Origin: DASQUK01 sp963813485
GTDB lineage: Bacteria; Actinomycetota; Acidimicrobiia; Acidimicrobiales; VFJN01
DNA: 64,000 bases
Reading direction: 5' to 3'
NCBI GenBank assembly: GCA_963813485.1
Contig: CAWEZE010000023.1
Coordinates: 1-64,000 of the forward strand
The notes beneath the pieces were generated by a model, which saw nothing but the letters and a program-made list of their open reading frames with translations, did no database searches and had not been told where the DNA came from. A program made the translations under genes and the position numbers. Positions 1 to 8,649 of this stretch are shown here, in pieces. Each line of letters starts with the position of its first letter. Position 1 is the first letter of the stretch.

Positions 1-1
1 G

Positions 2-112
2 GTCCTCCCGTCCGCCGCCGAGGTCACGGTGCGCGCCGGTGCCTGGCGGCCGTGGCGGGCGCTGGCGGCCGTCCACCTATGGTCGAGCGCCCACGCCGAC
101 GCCCGGGTGTGA
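2..112 (+). CDS. C-terminal end of a DNA-3-methyladenine glycosylase-like protein (partial)
   Basis: An open frame runs in from the window edge and stops at TGA 110-112. The last 36 residues contain WRPWRALAAVHLWSS, which resembles the conserved C-terminal tail of AlkA-type DNA-3-methyladenine glycosylase II (helix-hairpin-helix base excision repair enzymes), where an R/W-rich segment of the form RPWRAYAALHLW is typical. Only this tail is visible, so the family call rests on one motif. The gene is read in the same direction as the hydrolase that follows, and the two are separated by a palindrome. Confidence 0.6.
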   Translation, partial: VLPSAAEVTVRAGAWRPWRALAAVHLWSSAHADARV

Positions 113-115
113 GCT

Positions 116-134
116 GTTCAACAGCCTGTTGAAC
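116..134. promoter_or_regulatory. 19-bp perfect palindrome, probable repressor operator
   Basis: GTTCAACAG-C-CTGTTGAAC is a perfect 9-1-9 inverted repeat between the glycosylase stop and the GTG start at 150. No T-run follows, so it does not look like an intrinsic terminator. Position and symmetry suit a dimeric GntR- or TetR-type repressor controlling the carbamoylase genes. No candidate regulator lies inside the window. Confidence 0.5.
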
Positions 135-149
135 GGCCACGATGGCGAG

Positions 150-1397
150 GTGAAGATCCAGCCCGACCGCCTGCTGGCGGACATCGAGGCCCTGGCGGCG
201 ATCGGCGACACCGGCGACGGCGGGAACTGCCGCCTGGCGCTCACCGACGAGGACGCCGGCGGCCGCGAGCTCGTGGTCGGGTGGATGCGCGCCCTGGGCC
301 TCGACGTGCGGGTCGACCGGATCGGCAACGTGGTCGCCACCCGGGCGGGCACGGGAGGCGGCGGAGCCAGCGACGGAGACGGCGCGGCGGTCATGACCGG
401 GAGCCACATCGACACCGTCGGCACCGGCGGGCGCTACGACGGCACCCTCGGGGTGCTGGCCGGGCTCGAGGTCGTGCGGGCGCTCGACGACGCCGGCGTC
501 CGCACCCGGCGGCCGGTGGCCGTGACCTTCTTCACCGACGAGGAGGGCAGCCGGTTCCCGCCCGACATGCTCGGAAGCCTCGTCTACGCCGGGGGGATGC
601 GGTTGGAGGACGCCCTCGACGTCGTCGCCATCGATGGCGCCGTGCTCGGGGACGAGCTCGAGCGCATCGGCTGGGCGGGCGACGCTGCGGTGCCCGGTCC
701 GGCGCCGCACGCCTACGTCGAGCTGCACATCGAGCAGGGGCCAGTGCTCGAGGAGGCCGGCGTCACCATCGGCGCCGTCACCGGCGTCCAGGGCATCTCC
801 TGGCAGGAGCTGACCCTCACCGGGCAGTCCAACCACGCCGGCACCACGCCCATGCGGCTGCGGCGCGACCCCACCTACGTGGCCGCGGCAACCATCGGGT
901 TCGTGCGCCGGCTGGCCACCGAGCTCGGCGGCCACCAGGTGGGCACGGTCGGCCGGGTCGATCTGCACCCCGACCTGGTGAACGTGGTGGCGGCCCGGGC
1001 GACCCTGACCGTCGACCTCCGCAACACCGACGAGGCCGTGCTGGCGCACGCCGAGCGCCGACTGCGTGAGCACGTGGCGGCGCTGGCGTCCGCCGAGGGG
1101 TGCGAGGTGGCGTGGCGGCGGCTGGCCCGCTTCGAGCCGGTCGCCTTCGACCCGGCCGTGATCGACCTCGTGGAGTCCACGGCCGAGCGGCTGGGCCATT
1201 CCGTCATCCGGCTGCCCTCGGGTGCCGGCCACGACGCCCAGATGCTCGCCCGGATGTGTCCCACGGGGATGGTGTTCGTCCCCAGCCGCGGCGGGGTCAG
1301 CCACAACCCGACCGAGTTCACCGAGCCCGAGCACCTGGCGGCCGGCGCCCAGGTGCTGGCCGAGGTCATATCCGAGCTCGCCGGGGTGGCAGAGTGA
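150..1397 (+). CDS. Zn-dependent M20-family N-carbamoyl-L-amino acid hydrolase / beta-ureidopropionase
   Basis: The 415-aa product matches the M20/AllC-HyuC amidohydrolase family that removes the carbamoyl group from N-carbamoyl amino acids or ureido acids in pyrimidine, hydantoin or purine catabolism. Metal-site signatures are visible in order: GSHIDTV (His and Asp), FTDEEGSRF (Glu pair), ELHIEQGP (His) and, near the C-terminus, GAGHDAQ and SHNPTE. The Q-SNHAGTTPM segment of the dimerisation domain is also present. Length is normal for the family. A GTG at 39 is in frame, but it would put the palindrome inside the gene and adds a low-complexity leader, so I prefer GTG 150. The neighbour downstream is a D-type carbamoylase, which suggests a hydantoin or carbamoyl amino acid pathway. 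Confidence 0.85.
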   Translation: MKIQPDRLLADIEALAAIGDTGDGGNCRLALTDEDAGGRELVVGWMRALGLDVRVDRIGNVVATRAGTGGGGASDGDGAAVMTGSHIDTVGTGGRYDGTLGVLAGLEVVRALDDAGVRTRRPVAVTFFTDEEGSRFPPDMLGSLVYAGGMRLEDALDVVAIDGAVLGDELERIGWAGDAAVPGPAPHAYVELHIEQGPVLEEAGVTIGAVTGVQGISWQELTLTGQSNHAGTTPMRLRRDPTYVAAATIGFVRRLATELGGHQVGTVGRVDLHPDLVNVVAARATLTVDLRNTDEAVLAHAERRLREHVAALASAEGCEVAWRRLARFEPVAFDPAVIDLVESTAERLGHSVIRLPSGAGHDAQMLARMCPTGMVFVPSRGGVSHNPTEFTEPEHLAAGAQVLAEVISELAGVAE

Positions 1398-1443
1398 GCG
1401 GAACGACCCATCGACCCGAGACGACTCACCGGAGGCACACCGC

Positions 1444-2355
1444 GTGAGCCGGGTCGTCACCGTCGCCGCCGCCCAGCTCGGGCCGATCCAGCGCGACCAC
1501 ACCCGTGCCGACGTCGTCGAACGGCTGCTGGCGCAGTTGCGGGGCGCCGCGGAGCGCGGGGCGGACCTGGTCGTGTTCCCCGAGCTGGCGCTCACCACTT
1601 TCTTCCCTCGCTGGTGGTACGAGGACGGCTCGCCCGAGCTGGCCGCGTGGTACGAGACAGAGCTCCCGAGCGCCGACACCAAGGCGCTGTGGGACGAGGC
1701 GCGCCGCGTCCAGGTGGGCTTCTGCCTGGGGTTCGCGGAGGAGACGCCCGACGGTCACAGGTTCAACACGTCGGTGCTCGTGGGCGCCGATGGCGCCGAG
1801 GTCGGCCGCTACCGCAAGATCCACCTGCCGGGGCATCGTGAGCACGAGCCGTGGCGACGGTTCCAGCACCTCGAGAAGCGCTACTTCGAGATCGGAGACC
1901 TCGGGTTCCCCGTGCACCGGGCGTTCGGCGGCATGGTCGGCATGCTGATCTGCAACGACCGGCGCTGGCCGGAGGCCTACCGCATGCTCGGCCTACAGGG
2001 CGTCGAGCTGGTGTGCATCGGCTACAACACGCCGTCGCACAACCCGCCCGCACCCGATCACGACCGCTTCAGTGACTTCCACAACCACCTGGTCATGCAG
2101 GCCGGCGCGTACCAGAACGGCACCTTTGTGGTGGGCACGGCCAAGGCCGGCACCGAGGCGGGGGTGGAGCAGATCGGCGGGTCGTGCGTCATCCACCCGT
2201 CGGGCGCGGTCATCGCCCAGTGCACGGGGCTGGGCGACGAGTTGGCCATGGCCACCTGCGACCTCGACGACTGCACGTCTTACAAGTCGACGGTGTTCGA
2301 CTTCGGGGCCCACCGCCAGCCCGACCAGTACTGGCGGCTGGCCGACACCACGTGA
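1444..2355 (+). CDS. N-carbamoyl-D-amino acid hydrolase-like carbon-nitrogen hydrolase
   Basis: This is a 303-aa nitrilase-superfamily enzyme with the length of known D-carbamoylases (about 304 aa). The catalytic triad is visible: Glu in FPELALTTFFPRW, Lys in YRKIHLPG and Cys in ICNDRRWPEAYR. The LTTFFPRWW and CNDRRWPE signatures are specific to the D-carbamoylase branch (established family knowledge). The GTG start at 1444 is preceded by GGAGG at 1431-1435 with good spacing. It lies 46 bp after the M20 hydrolase on the same strand, so the two are probably co-transcribed and may together handle both stereoisomers of carbamoyl amino acids. The substrate is inferred. Confidence 0.85.
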   Translation: MSRVVTVAAAQLGPIQRDHTRADVVERLLAQLRGAAERGADLVVFPELALTTFFPRWWYEDGSPELAAWYETELPSADTKALWDEARRVQVGFCLGFAEETPDGHRFNTSVLVGADGAEVGRYRKIHLPGHREHEPWRRFQHLEKRYFEIGDLGFPVHRAFGGMVGMLICNDRRWPEAYRMLGLQGVELVCIGYNTPSHNPPAPDHDRFSDFHNHLVMQAGAYQNGTFVVGTAKAGTEAGVEQIGGSCVIHPSGAVIAQCTGLGDELAMATCDLDDCTSYKSTVFDFGAHRQPDQYWRLADTT

Positions 2356-2359
2356 ACCA

Positions 2360-3511
2360 CTACCGGGGTGGACGGCCGACGATCCGCTCGAAGTTCACCG
2401 GATCGGTCACACCCTCGGTGGCGAGCAGCAGCACCGTTGCCTCGACCGGGACCGGCAGCTCGGCTCCGTGCTCGGCCCGCAGGGCCATGAGGCCGCCCAG
2501 CGCCGCCGCCCCTGTCTCGCCCACGTCGAGCCCGGCGGTGGCCAGGGACCGGATGGCGTCGCGACAGCGGTCGTCGCCGATGGTCACGAACGCGTCGAAC
2601 CCTGCCGCCACCATGGGCAGGGCCAGCATCGACGCCATCCCGCAATTGAGCCCGGCCATGATCGACCGGTGGGGCCCGGGCACCTCCACGACGTGGCCCG
2701 CCTCCACCGCGGCGGCGACGCACGCCGCAGAGTCGGGCTCGACGCCGACGAGCACGGGCCCCTCCCCCGGTTCGAGCCCGGCCCGGAGGCAGGAGGCGGC
2801 CGCCGCCCCCAGGGCCCCCACCCCCAACGGCACCATCACCAGGTCCGGCGGCGGCGCGTCCAGCGCCGCGAGCTCGTCATCGAGCTCGGCGAAGATCGTG
2901 GCGTAGCCCTCGATCACCCGGCGCGGCGGGTCCTCGTAGCCCGGCCACGACGTGTCGGAGATGACCAGGTCACGCCCGCTGGCCAGGGCGGCCGACTCGG
3001 CCACGGCGTCGTCGTAGGTGCCCGGCACCACCGTCACCTCGGCGCCCTCGGCGGCGATGCCGGCGATGCGGGCCGGGGCCGTGCCGTCGGGCACCAGGAT
3101 GGTCGCCGAAAGGCCGAGGAGCTTGGCCATCCGCGCGACGGCCCGGCCGTGGTTGCCGTCGGTGGCGGCCACCAGCCGGAGCGGTCCCAGCTGCCGGGCC
3201 ACCATCGCCGCCAGGTCGGGGAGCGTGTCCCACAGGGGGTCGCCCTCCAGCCCGGCCGCAGCCAGCCGATCGCACACCACCCGGTAAGTGGCCCACGAGG
3301 CGCCGAGGATCTTGAACGCCGGCAGGCCCATGCGGCTCGACTCGTCCTTGACCAGCACTCTGGCCACGGCGCCTGCCTCGGCCAGCTCCGGCATGTCGTG
3401 CACGGGCGTGGGCGCGTACCCCGGAAGCCGGCGGTGGAAGGCGTTGACCTCCGGACCCGGGCGGGCGTCGGCCGGCAACGGCTTGGTCCCGTGGTTCACG
3501 AGCAGCGACAT
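2360..3511 (-). CDS. Diaminopropionate ammonia-lyase-like PLP enzyme
   Basis: The 383-aa product is a fold-type II PLP enzyme. The Schiff-base lysine lies in the SSRMGLPAFKILGASWA segment, which follows the diaminopropionate ammonia-lyase pattern (RxGLxAFKxLGxSYA), and a G-rich phosphate-binding stretch (VPLGVGALGAAAA) follows. Such enzymes split 2,3-diaminopropionate, serine or threonine into a keto acid and ammonia. The start is ATG 3511. It ends 4 bp from the convergent carbamoylase stop. The link to the carbamoylases through ammonia-releasing amino acid catabolism is inference. A threonine dehydratase-like substrate is an alternative. Confidence 0.8.
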   Translation of the reverse strand: MSLLVNHGTKPLPADARPGPEVNAFHRRLPGYAPTPVHDMPELAEAGAVARVLVKDESSRMGLPAFKILGASWATYRVVCDRLAAAGLEGDPLWDTLPDLAAMVARQLGPLRLVAATDGNHGRAVARMAKLLGLSATILVPDGTAPARIAGIAAEGAEVTVVPGTYDDAVAESAALASGRDLVISDTSWPGYEDPPRRVIEGYATIFAELDDELAALDAPPPDLVMVPLGVGALGAAAASCLRAGLEPGEGPVLVGVEPDSAACVAAAVEAGHVVEVPGPHRSIMAGLNCGMASMLALPMVAAGFDAFVTIGDDRCRDAIRSLATAGLDVGETGAAALGGLMALRAEHGAELPVPVEATVLLLATEGVTDPVNFERIVGRPPR

Positions 3512-3586
3512 GTCTGCCGTTCTACCCCGCCTGCAAACCGCAAGAGAGCGCTCGGTCGGGCACGCCCGGATGGTTACGTTGACGCG

Positions 3587-4813
3587 GTGACCGACGGAAC
3601 CGGTGGCCGACTTCGGCAGTGGCTGTGGAGCCCACCGCGGGCCCATGGCGAGATCATCACCGACCGCACGGTGAGCTCCCTGGAACTGTTCTACGACCTG
3701 GTGTACGTGGCGGTGATCAGCCAGGCGGCTCACCACCTCGCCGAGCACGTCACGGCTCGTGGGTTCCTCGAGTTCATGATCGTCTTCGGGTTGATCTGGA
3801 CCGCTTGGGTCAACGGATCCCTCTATCTCGAGCTCCACGGCCGCGAGGACGGCCGGACCCGTAGCGCCGTGTTCCTCCAGATGGGCGTCCTGGTCCTGCT
3901 CGCGGTGTTCACCGCCGACGCCGCTGGCGACAGCGGCACCGGCTTCGCGTTGGTCTACGCCTCGTTCCTGGCGGTCATGACCTGGCTCTGGTACAGCGTC
4001 CGACGCCAGGACCGCTACGACCACCCCGAGTTCGTGGCCCCCGCCGGCCGCTACGTGCTCGGCATGGCCGTGTCGGTGCCGCTGATCGTCAGCAGCGCCT
4101 TCCTCCCCGACGGGCCGCGGCTCGGCGTATGGGGCGGCTTCTGCGTCGCCTGGCTCGTGGGCTTCGCGCTGATCGGCCGGTTGGTGGTCACGGAGGAGGG
4201 CCTGCCGCCCACCGACTCGCTGGTGGAGCGGTTCGGGCTGTTCACGATCATCGTCCTCGGCGAGGTGGTCTTCGGCGTCGTCGAGGGCCTGTCCACGCCC
4301 GACCGCGACGGGCTGGTCATCGTGACCGGGTTGATCGCTCTAGCGATCGGCTTCGGCTTCTGGTGGATCTACTTCGACCTGGTCGGGCGGCGTCCGCCCC
4401 GCGACGAGGGCCGGCCCGTCGTCACCTGGATGCTGAGCCACCTGCCGATCACGCTGTCCATCGCAGCCGCAGGGGCCGCGATGGTCAGCCTGATCAGCCA
4501 CGCCGGCGATGGGAGGGCGCCCGCAAGCACAGCCTGGCTGCTGGCCGGCTCCGTCGCCCTCGGCCTGGTCGCACTTACCTTCGCCGAACAGGCGCTCGCC
4601 GACGCCGATCGCTTCGCGGTCGTCTACCGGCCGCTCAGGATCGCCATGGCTGGCGCCGCCGTCACCGCGCTCGCCGTCGGCTGGGCCCGACCCGCGCCCT
4701 GGCTCCTCGCCCTCCTGCTCGTCGTCATCCTCTCGGTGCTCTGGGTCTTCGCCGTCAGCCGCTTCTTGCAAGTTGACGCCTGGGGGAGCAAGGAGTCGTC
4801 CCACACCGACTGA
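3587..4813 (+). CDS. Low temperature requirement protein A (LtrA) family membrane protein
   Basis: The 408-aa protein has about ten to twelve hydrophobic segments. The N-terminal LELFYDLVYV motif is diagnostic of the LtrA family, and an ERFGLFTIIVLGE segment that occurs in all members follows in the middle. The biochemical role of LtrA proteins is not known. The GTG start at 3587 is preceded by TACGTT at 3575-3580, so the message may be leaderless. The open frame extends far upstream, but that part is the shadow of the divergent lyase gene. The two genes diverge from a 75-bp region. Confidence 0.85.
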   Translation: MTDGTGGRLRQWLWSPPRAHGEIITDRTVSSLELFYDLVYVAVISQAAHHLAEHVTARGFLEFMIVFGLIWTAWVNGSLYLELHGREDGRTRSAVFLQMGVLVLLAVFTADAAGDSGTGFALVYASFLAVMTWLWYSVRRQDRYDHPEFVAPAGRYVLGMAVSVPLIVSSAFLPDGPRLGVWGGFCVAWLVGFALIGRLVVTEEGLPPTDSLVERFGLFTIIVLGEVVFGVVEGLSTPDRDGLVIVTGLIALAIGFGFWWIYFDLVGRRPPRDEGRPVVTWMLSHLPITLSIAAAGAAMVSLISHAGDGRAPASTAWLLAGSVALGLVALTFAEQALADADRFAVVYRPLRIAMAGAAVTALAVGWARPAPWLLALLLVVILSVLWVFAVSRFLQVDAWGSKESSHTD

Positions 4814-4816
4814 CAC

Positions 4817-5266
4817 TCACAACGGTTCCTCTTCAATGGTCATCATGAAGTCTCAGGCACTCTGACCTGCACAAACGTAGCGGAGTGAGTCCGAACGGGG
4901 AGTCATAGCCCCTCTGAGCGCATGACTCACGTGCACTCTTGATGCATTCCCAGGCCATTGCCAGTACCACCCCTCCCTCACGCTGACGAGGGCAAGGGGA
5001 CCCAGGCAGTCGAGGCAGGTACAGGACGCCCAGCTCAGCGCCGTCCATCCCGCCGGCCGCCGTCGCCGTCGTGTCGCGCACGAAAGCCCTGGTCAGGCCT
5101 AAGATCGTTTAGGGGGGATGTACCGGCAGGCCCCCGTCGTCGTGTGTGTCTCCCATTGCGAGAGGGACATATCCAGCGAGGACACGTCAGCAACACGAAT
5201 GTCCAGTGATCCGCAGGCCCCAACTAGCTGCCGGGCGAGCACCTGAACGGGCAACAATCTGTCGTC
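4817..5266. other. Intergenic stretch, no gene supported
   Basis: About 450 bases between ltrA and the DUF6602-like gene hold only short unconvincing frames. A small inverted repeat, CCTAA-6-TTAGG, lies at 5098-5113. The stretch marks the passage from core metabolic genes into the accessory region. I found no tRNA or direct repeat that would identify an integration site. Confidence 0.5.
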
Positions 5267-6274
5267 GTGGAGGGTTCTGACGGTCAGAGTACGGAGACTG
5301 CCGCGTCGAACGACGCCCTCCACGAGCTCGAGATGTTCCTTCAGCAGGACCAGGCGGAGCTGGCCACTGAGTACCGCCGGATATACGACCGAACGAGTGA
5401 GGATCCCGGTACGGCTGGGGACGAAGGCGAGGAGAACTGGGCTCAGGTACTTCGCAAGTGGTTGCCGGACCGCTACCACGTCGTCACGAAGGGCCGCGTC
5501 GTGTTCCCTGACCGCTCTGCCTCAGCGCAGATTGACGTGCTGCTACTCAAAGGCTCGTACCCGCCGCGGCTGCTCACCAAGAAGCTCTACCTCTCAACCG
5601 GGGTTGTTGCCGCGTTCGAGTGCAAGAACACGTTGACCGCTGCCCACGTCCGCGAGTCAGTCGAGACCGCAGCGTCAATAAAGGACAAGATCGCACGACC
5701 AGCGGGGTCGCTGCAGCAGGAGCTGCGCTCGCCGCTGGTGTACGGCCTTCTTGCTCATAGCCATTCCTGGAAGGGTGAGAGGTCCACCCCGATCGAGAAC
5801 GTCGACGAGGCTCTCCAGGAGTCGGTTGCGTCAATCACTCATCCGTCGCAGCTCATCGACATCATCTGCGTGGCCGACCTGGCCGCATGGACGCTTAGCC
5901 ACTTCGTTGAGTGCCCATGGGCTTTCCCGCCCAAGGAACGCAAGCTCCGCGTGGACGTGGGCGTCCCACCCGAGGGATGGGTACTGAGCCAGTTCACTCG
6001 GTTCGCAGACGGCGTCTTCGCAGAGGACGTTCGGACGCCGAACCCGATTGCAATCCTCGTCGCCCATCTTTTGGAATGGTGCGCATGGGACGACGTTGAC
6101 CTCCGGCCCATCGCCGACTACTTCCGGCTGGCGGGGCTACAGGGTTCGGGCACAGGCCTCGCAGTTTCGTACAGCCTTGACGTTTTCTCTGACGGAGTAC
6201 GTGAGCTGCTGAAGGTCAAACCGCCCCGGATCGGACCGGGCTCGGCCTGGGACCGTTGGTCGATGATGCTGTAG
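5267..6274 (+). CDS. DUF6602-like protein with a PD-(D/E)XK nuclease-type core
   Basis: The 335-aa soluble protein has an alpha-helical N-terminus (about residues 1-70) followed by a region with restriction-endonuclease-fold hallmarks: QIDVLLLKG (Asp) near residue 90 and, after a short strand, VVAAFECKNTL (Glu-X-Lys) near residue 115. This D...ExK layout, with a PP turn between, is the pattern of DUF6602-type proteins, which often sit in defence or mobile regions. The start is GTG 5267. An internal ATG about 17 codons later is an alternative. Codon use is less GC-biased than in the neighbouring metabolic genes, which is consistent with transfer. Nuclease activity is inferred, not shown. Confidence 0.6.
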   Translation: MEGSDGQSTETAASNDALHELEMFLQQDQAELATEYRRIYDRTSEDPGTAGDEGEENWAQVLRKWLPDRYHVVTKGRVVFPDRSASAQIDVLLLKGSYPPRLLTKKLYLSTGVVAAFECKNTLTAAHVRESVETAASIKDKIARPAGSLQQELRSPLVYGLLAHSHSWKGERSTPIENVDEALQESVASITHPSQLIDIICVADLAAWTLSHFVECPWAFPPKERKLRVDVGVPPEGWVLSQFTRFADGVFAEDVRTPNPIAILVAHLLEWCAWDDVDLRPIADYFRLAGLQGSGTGLAVSYSLDVFSDGVRELLKVKPPRIGPGSAWDRWSMML

Positions 6275-6408
6275 CCGTTAGCGATCGTGTTGCCACGGCC
6301 GTGACGGGCCGTCGAAGAGATCTCGTCGGCACCTAGCGCAGGTAACTTAGTGGTGACGATTGAGCCCGCTTCGATTGGGCACGCAGCCCCAAGGGAAGGA
6401 TGCCGATC

Positions 6409-6525
6409 GTGCACCGTGTTCTTCGTACTCCAATCTTCTGGATCGCTGTCGCTGCCGTCGCCGTTGTGGTGATTCTGGTGTTCACAGTGGGCGGTGGCAG
6501 CGGTGGGGGTGGAGTCGGCTACTGA
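6409..6525 (+). CDS. Small single-pass membrane protein
   Basis: This is a 38-codon gene. A basic start (HRVLRTP) is followed by a roughly 20-residue hydrophobic helix (FWIAVAAVAVVVILVF) and a short glycine-rich tail, GGGSGGGGVGY. A purine-rich AGGGAAGGA at 6392-6400 sits 8 bases before GTG 6409. The ATG at 6400 is in frame but overlaps this ribosome site. The shape, with one membrane helix and a glycine tail, is common among small actinobacterial membrane proteins. The function is unknown. Confidence 0.5.
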   Translation: MHRVLRTPIFWIAVAAVAVVVILVFTVGGGSGGGGVGY

Positions 6526-6724
6526 CGTTTCGGGGCGAGACGCCCAAGACAGCCGATGAGATGTCGGGCTCGCTAGCGACGCCAGCTGGTGGGTGCCAGC
6601 TGGTGGTCGGTCAGTGAAGCAGTTAGCCGCTGCCGGTCGAGCACTGGAGGACCAGAACGGGCAATCCGCGTGCGTGTGTGGGTGTGATGTGAAGGCATAG
6701 ACGCGGCAAGCCTCGTACGCGGAG

Positions 6725-7999
6725 CTATGGCGGCGGCCAGGTCCCAGGTGGCATCTGGTACTTGGTCCAGACGGTGCCGTCCGGCGCGATGCCGAAGGCG
6801 TGCACGCGGAAGTCATGTGTCTGAGTAAAGGTCAGTTCTCGGAGCCCTTCGCTAGGCGGCGACCCGAACGGCTCGAGTGGTCCCCACTGGCCTGACGGAA
6901 GCAGGGCGGCGTGCCAGGTCGAGTGGTCGGGCGCGGTACCGGCCAGCCCGAGGGCGATGCCGTTCGTGCCCCAGATCGGCGTGATCGTGCGCAGCCGGTC
7001 AGCGGGGTCGCCGAACGGCACCCAGGCATTAGCGCCGGGTGCGCGTCGCCAGATCGTGTCGTCCAACGCCAGAGCGAACACATCGGACTCCGAGCCGTCC
7101 CATACCCCGGTGCGCAGCGAGGTGACTGCACGGAACTGGTCGCCAGCCGCCCCGAAGGGTTGCCACCCGGTCCACTGGGCGAGGCGCCAGGGGTACACCG
7201 CCGAGTTCCTCCAGACGGTGTTGTCGTCGGAACGGATGCCGATGGCCTCGATGGTGAGATCGTCAGGCCGGCCCATGACGAGCGAGCTGAGATGCAACCC
7301 TGTGTCTCCGAATTCCTGCCAGCCGAGGTACTGCTCGGGGCGGACCGGGGCCGGGGCCAGGGTGTTGATCCACGCTGTGTCGTCGACGCCGAGACCGAGC
7401 ACCAGGGGCGCCAATGCGGACAGACAACTCGGAACGACCACCTCGCGCAGCGCTCCGGAGACGACGCCGAGCCGCGTCCACCCGTCGGGGACGACACTGA
7501 GCCGCCGTCGCCAGTTGGCGATGGCACCGAACCGTAGCCACCCTCCCCAGCCCTCTCCGTACCCCCAGGTCTGCTCGTTCATCCATGCGCTGCCATCGCT
7601 GGCCGCGCCGATCACTCGCAGCCGGATGTCGTGTGAGAGGTTCACGCCAAGACTCACGAGCCCAGGATTGCTTCGGCTCGCGAACAATCGTCCAGGGTCC
7701 GGTCGTCTGCCGAACAGAGACCAGCCAGTCCAGTCATCAGCGGTCGCCACGTTCTGCCAGACCGAGCCGTCCTCGGCGAGGCCGAAGACCTCCAGTCCAG
7801 TACTGCGGGGGTTAGTAACGGCCGACACCATACGGAACGGTTTGTCCGACTCGCCTAGCAACTCCCACATCGGTCCTCCTCCCGGCGGTGCTTCCAATAG
7901 CGGCCGCTCCACCAGGAGCCAGGTTGTCCGACCCGCACCGTCCCACCAGGGATCGTGGACACTCACACGGCTGCCGTCAACGCCAAAGACACCGAACAC
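6725..7999 (-). CDS. Repeat protein with a lectin-like beta-propeller pattern
   Basis: The 424-aa product is built of repeats of about 50 residues. Each carries a pattern like xVFGLAxDGSVWQN...WTGWxxFG, seen at least six times. This is the signature of PLL/tachylectin-type or sialidase-like propellers that bind sugars. No catalytic motif, signal peptide or membrane segment is seen. The frame stays open about 43 codons upstream of GTG 7999 to a TAG without another start codon, and that stretch also reads as plausible protein. The true N-terminus may therefore have been lost or shifted. The function is unknown beyond probable ligand binding. Confidence 0.6.
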   Translation of the reverse strand: MFGVFGVDGSRVSVHDPWWDGAGRTTWLLVERPLLEAPPGGGPMWELLGESDKPFRMVSAVTNPRSTGLEVFGLAEDGSVWQNVATADDWTGWSLFGRRPDPGRLFASRSNPGLVSLGVNLSHDIRLRVIGAASDGSAWMNEQTWGYGEGWGGWLRFGAIANWRRRLSVVPDGWTRLGVVSGALREVVVPSCLSALAPLVLGLGVDDTAWINTLAPAPVRPEQYLGWQEFGDTGLHLSSLVMGRPDDLTIEAIGIRSDDNTVWRNSAVYPWRLAQWTGWQPFGAAGDQFRAVTSLRTGVWDGSESDVFALALDDTIWRRAPGANAWVPFGDPADRLRTITPIWGTNGIALGLAGTAPDHSTWHAALLPSGQWGPLEPFGSPPSEGLRELTFTQTHDFRVHAFGIAPDGTVWTKYQMPPGTWPPP

Positions 8000-8151
8000 T
8001 TCGGCGGCTAGTTCGTTACAGGGACGAGCGCATCTCGTCGGTCGCCAACTGCGCTGCGGACCGTGGCGAGATGACAGCCACGCATATCTGCCGATCTCGC
8101 GCTGCCTCGCTCTGCACTAACGATCAGAGAGGCGAGGCGCTGCCCGTCGAA

Positions 8152-8649
8152 TCAGTCGGTATCCGGCAGTCGAGGAGACGGAGGGATAGCCACCGTGCGT
8201 TCGCCGTCCGTGAGCGTGAGGACCATTTGCTTGGGGTGGCGTGGGACGCGAGCGAGAAACGTGTTGCTCGCGAGCAGGGCATCGCGGCCGTCCACACGGA
8301 CGCCGCGGACGTGGTCAGGCACCACGCCATACACGAGCCACTCGTGTGAGACCTGGCTCATCGAGAGCATTGCACCGTAGGCGTCGAACGAGCGTGGGCC
8401 GGTTGACGCGCTGCCACCATCAGGGACTCGGAGGAGCCTGCTGATCTGATCGTCGTTTCGCGATACGAGATATATGCGCGTCTGGGCGTTTTCGAGCCCG
8501 AGGCGGATCGCTGACGGATCGTCAGCGGCTTCAACCCACCGTCTGACGCTTGGCTCGGGGTCAGGCGGCACGTCGCCTTCGACTTGCGGTCGGTCGAAGA
8601 TCGACAGCCGCTCGTGCAGCGGACGTTCCGCCTCAGTCACAGCTCCCAC
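8152..8649 (-). CDS. Hypothetical protein
   Basis: A 165-aa soluble acidic protein starting at GTG 8649. It has a mixed alpha/beta composition, with regular hydrophobic strands in the second half (VSHEWLVYGVVPDHVRGV and QMVLTLTDGERTV). I recognise no family. It follows the propeller gene on the same strand with a 152-bp gap. Residue composition supports coding on this strand over the arginine-rich opposite frames. Confidence 0.5.
   Translation of the reverse strand: MGAVTEAERPLHERLSIFDRPQVEGDVPPDPEPSVRRWVEAADDPSAIRLGLENAQTRIYLVSRNDDQISRLLRVPDGGSASTGPRSFDAYGAMLSMSQVSHEWLVYGVVPDHVRGVRVDGRDALLASNTFLARVPRHPKQMVLTLTDGERTVAIPPSPRLPDTD

Noticed and set aside
24..1682. 552-aa minus-strand open frame opposite the carbamoylase
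   Set aside because: It is a GC-bias shadow of the M20 hydrolase: low-complexity Pro/Gly/Arg/His sequence without motifs, while the plus frame shows all catalytic residues.
2072..3586. Upstream half of the 913-aa frame that includes LtrA
   Set aside because: It overlaps two convincing genes (D-carbamoylase end and the lyase) on other frames, and its sequence is low quality. LtrA itself begins at 3587.
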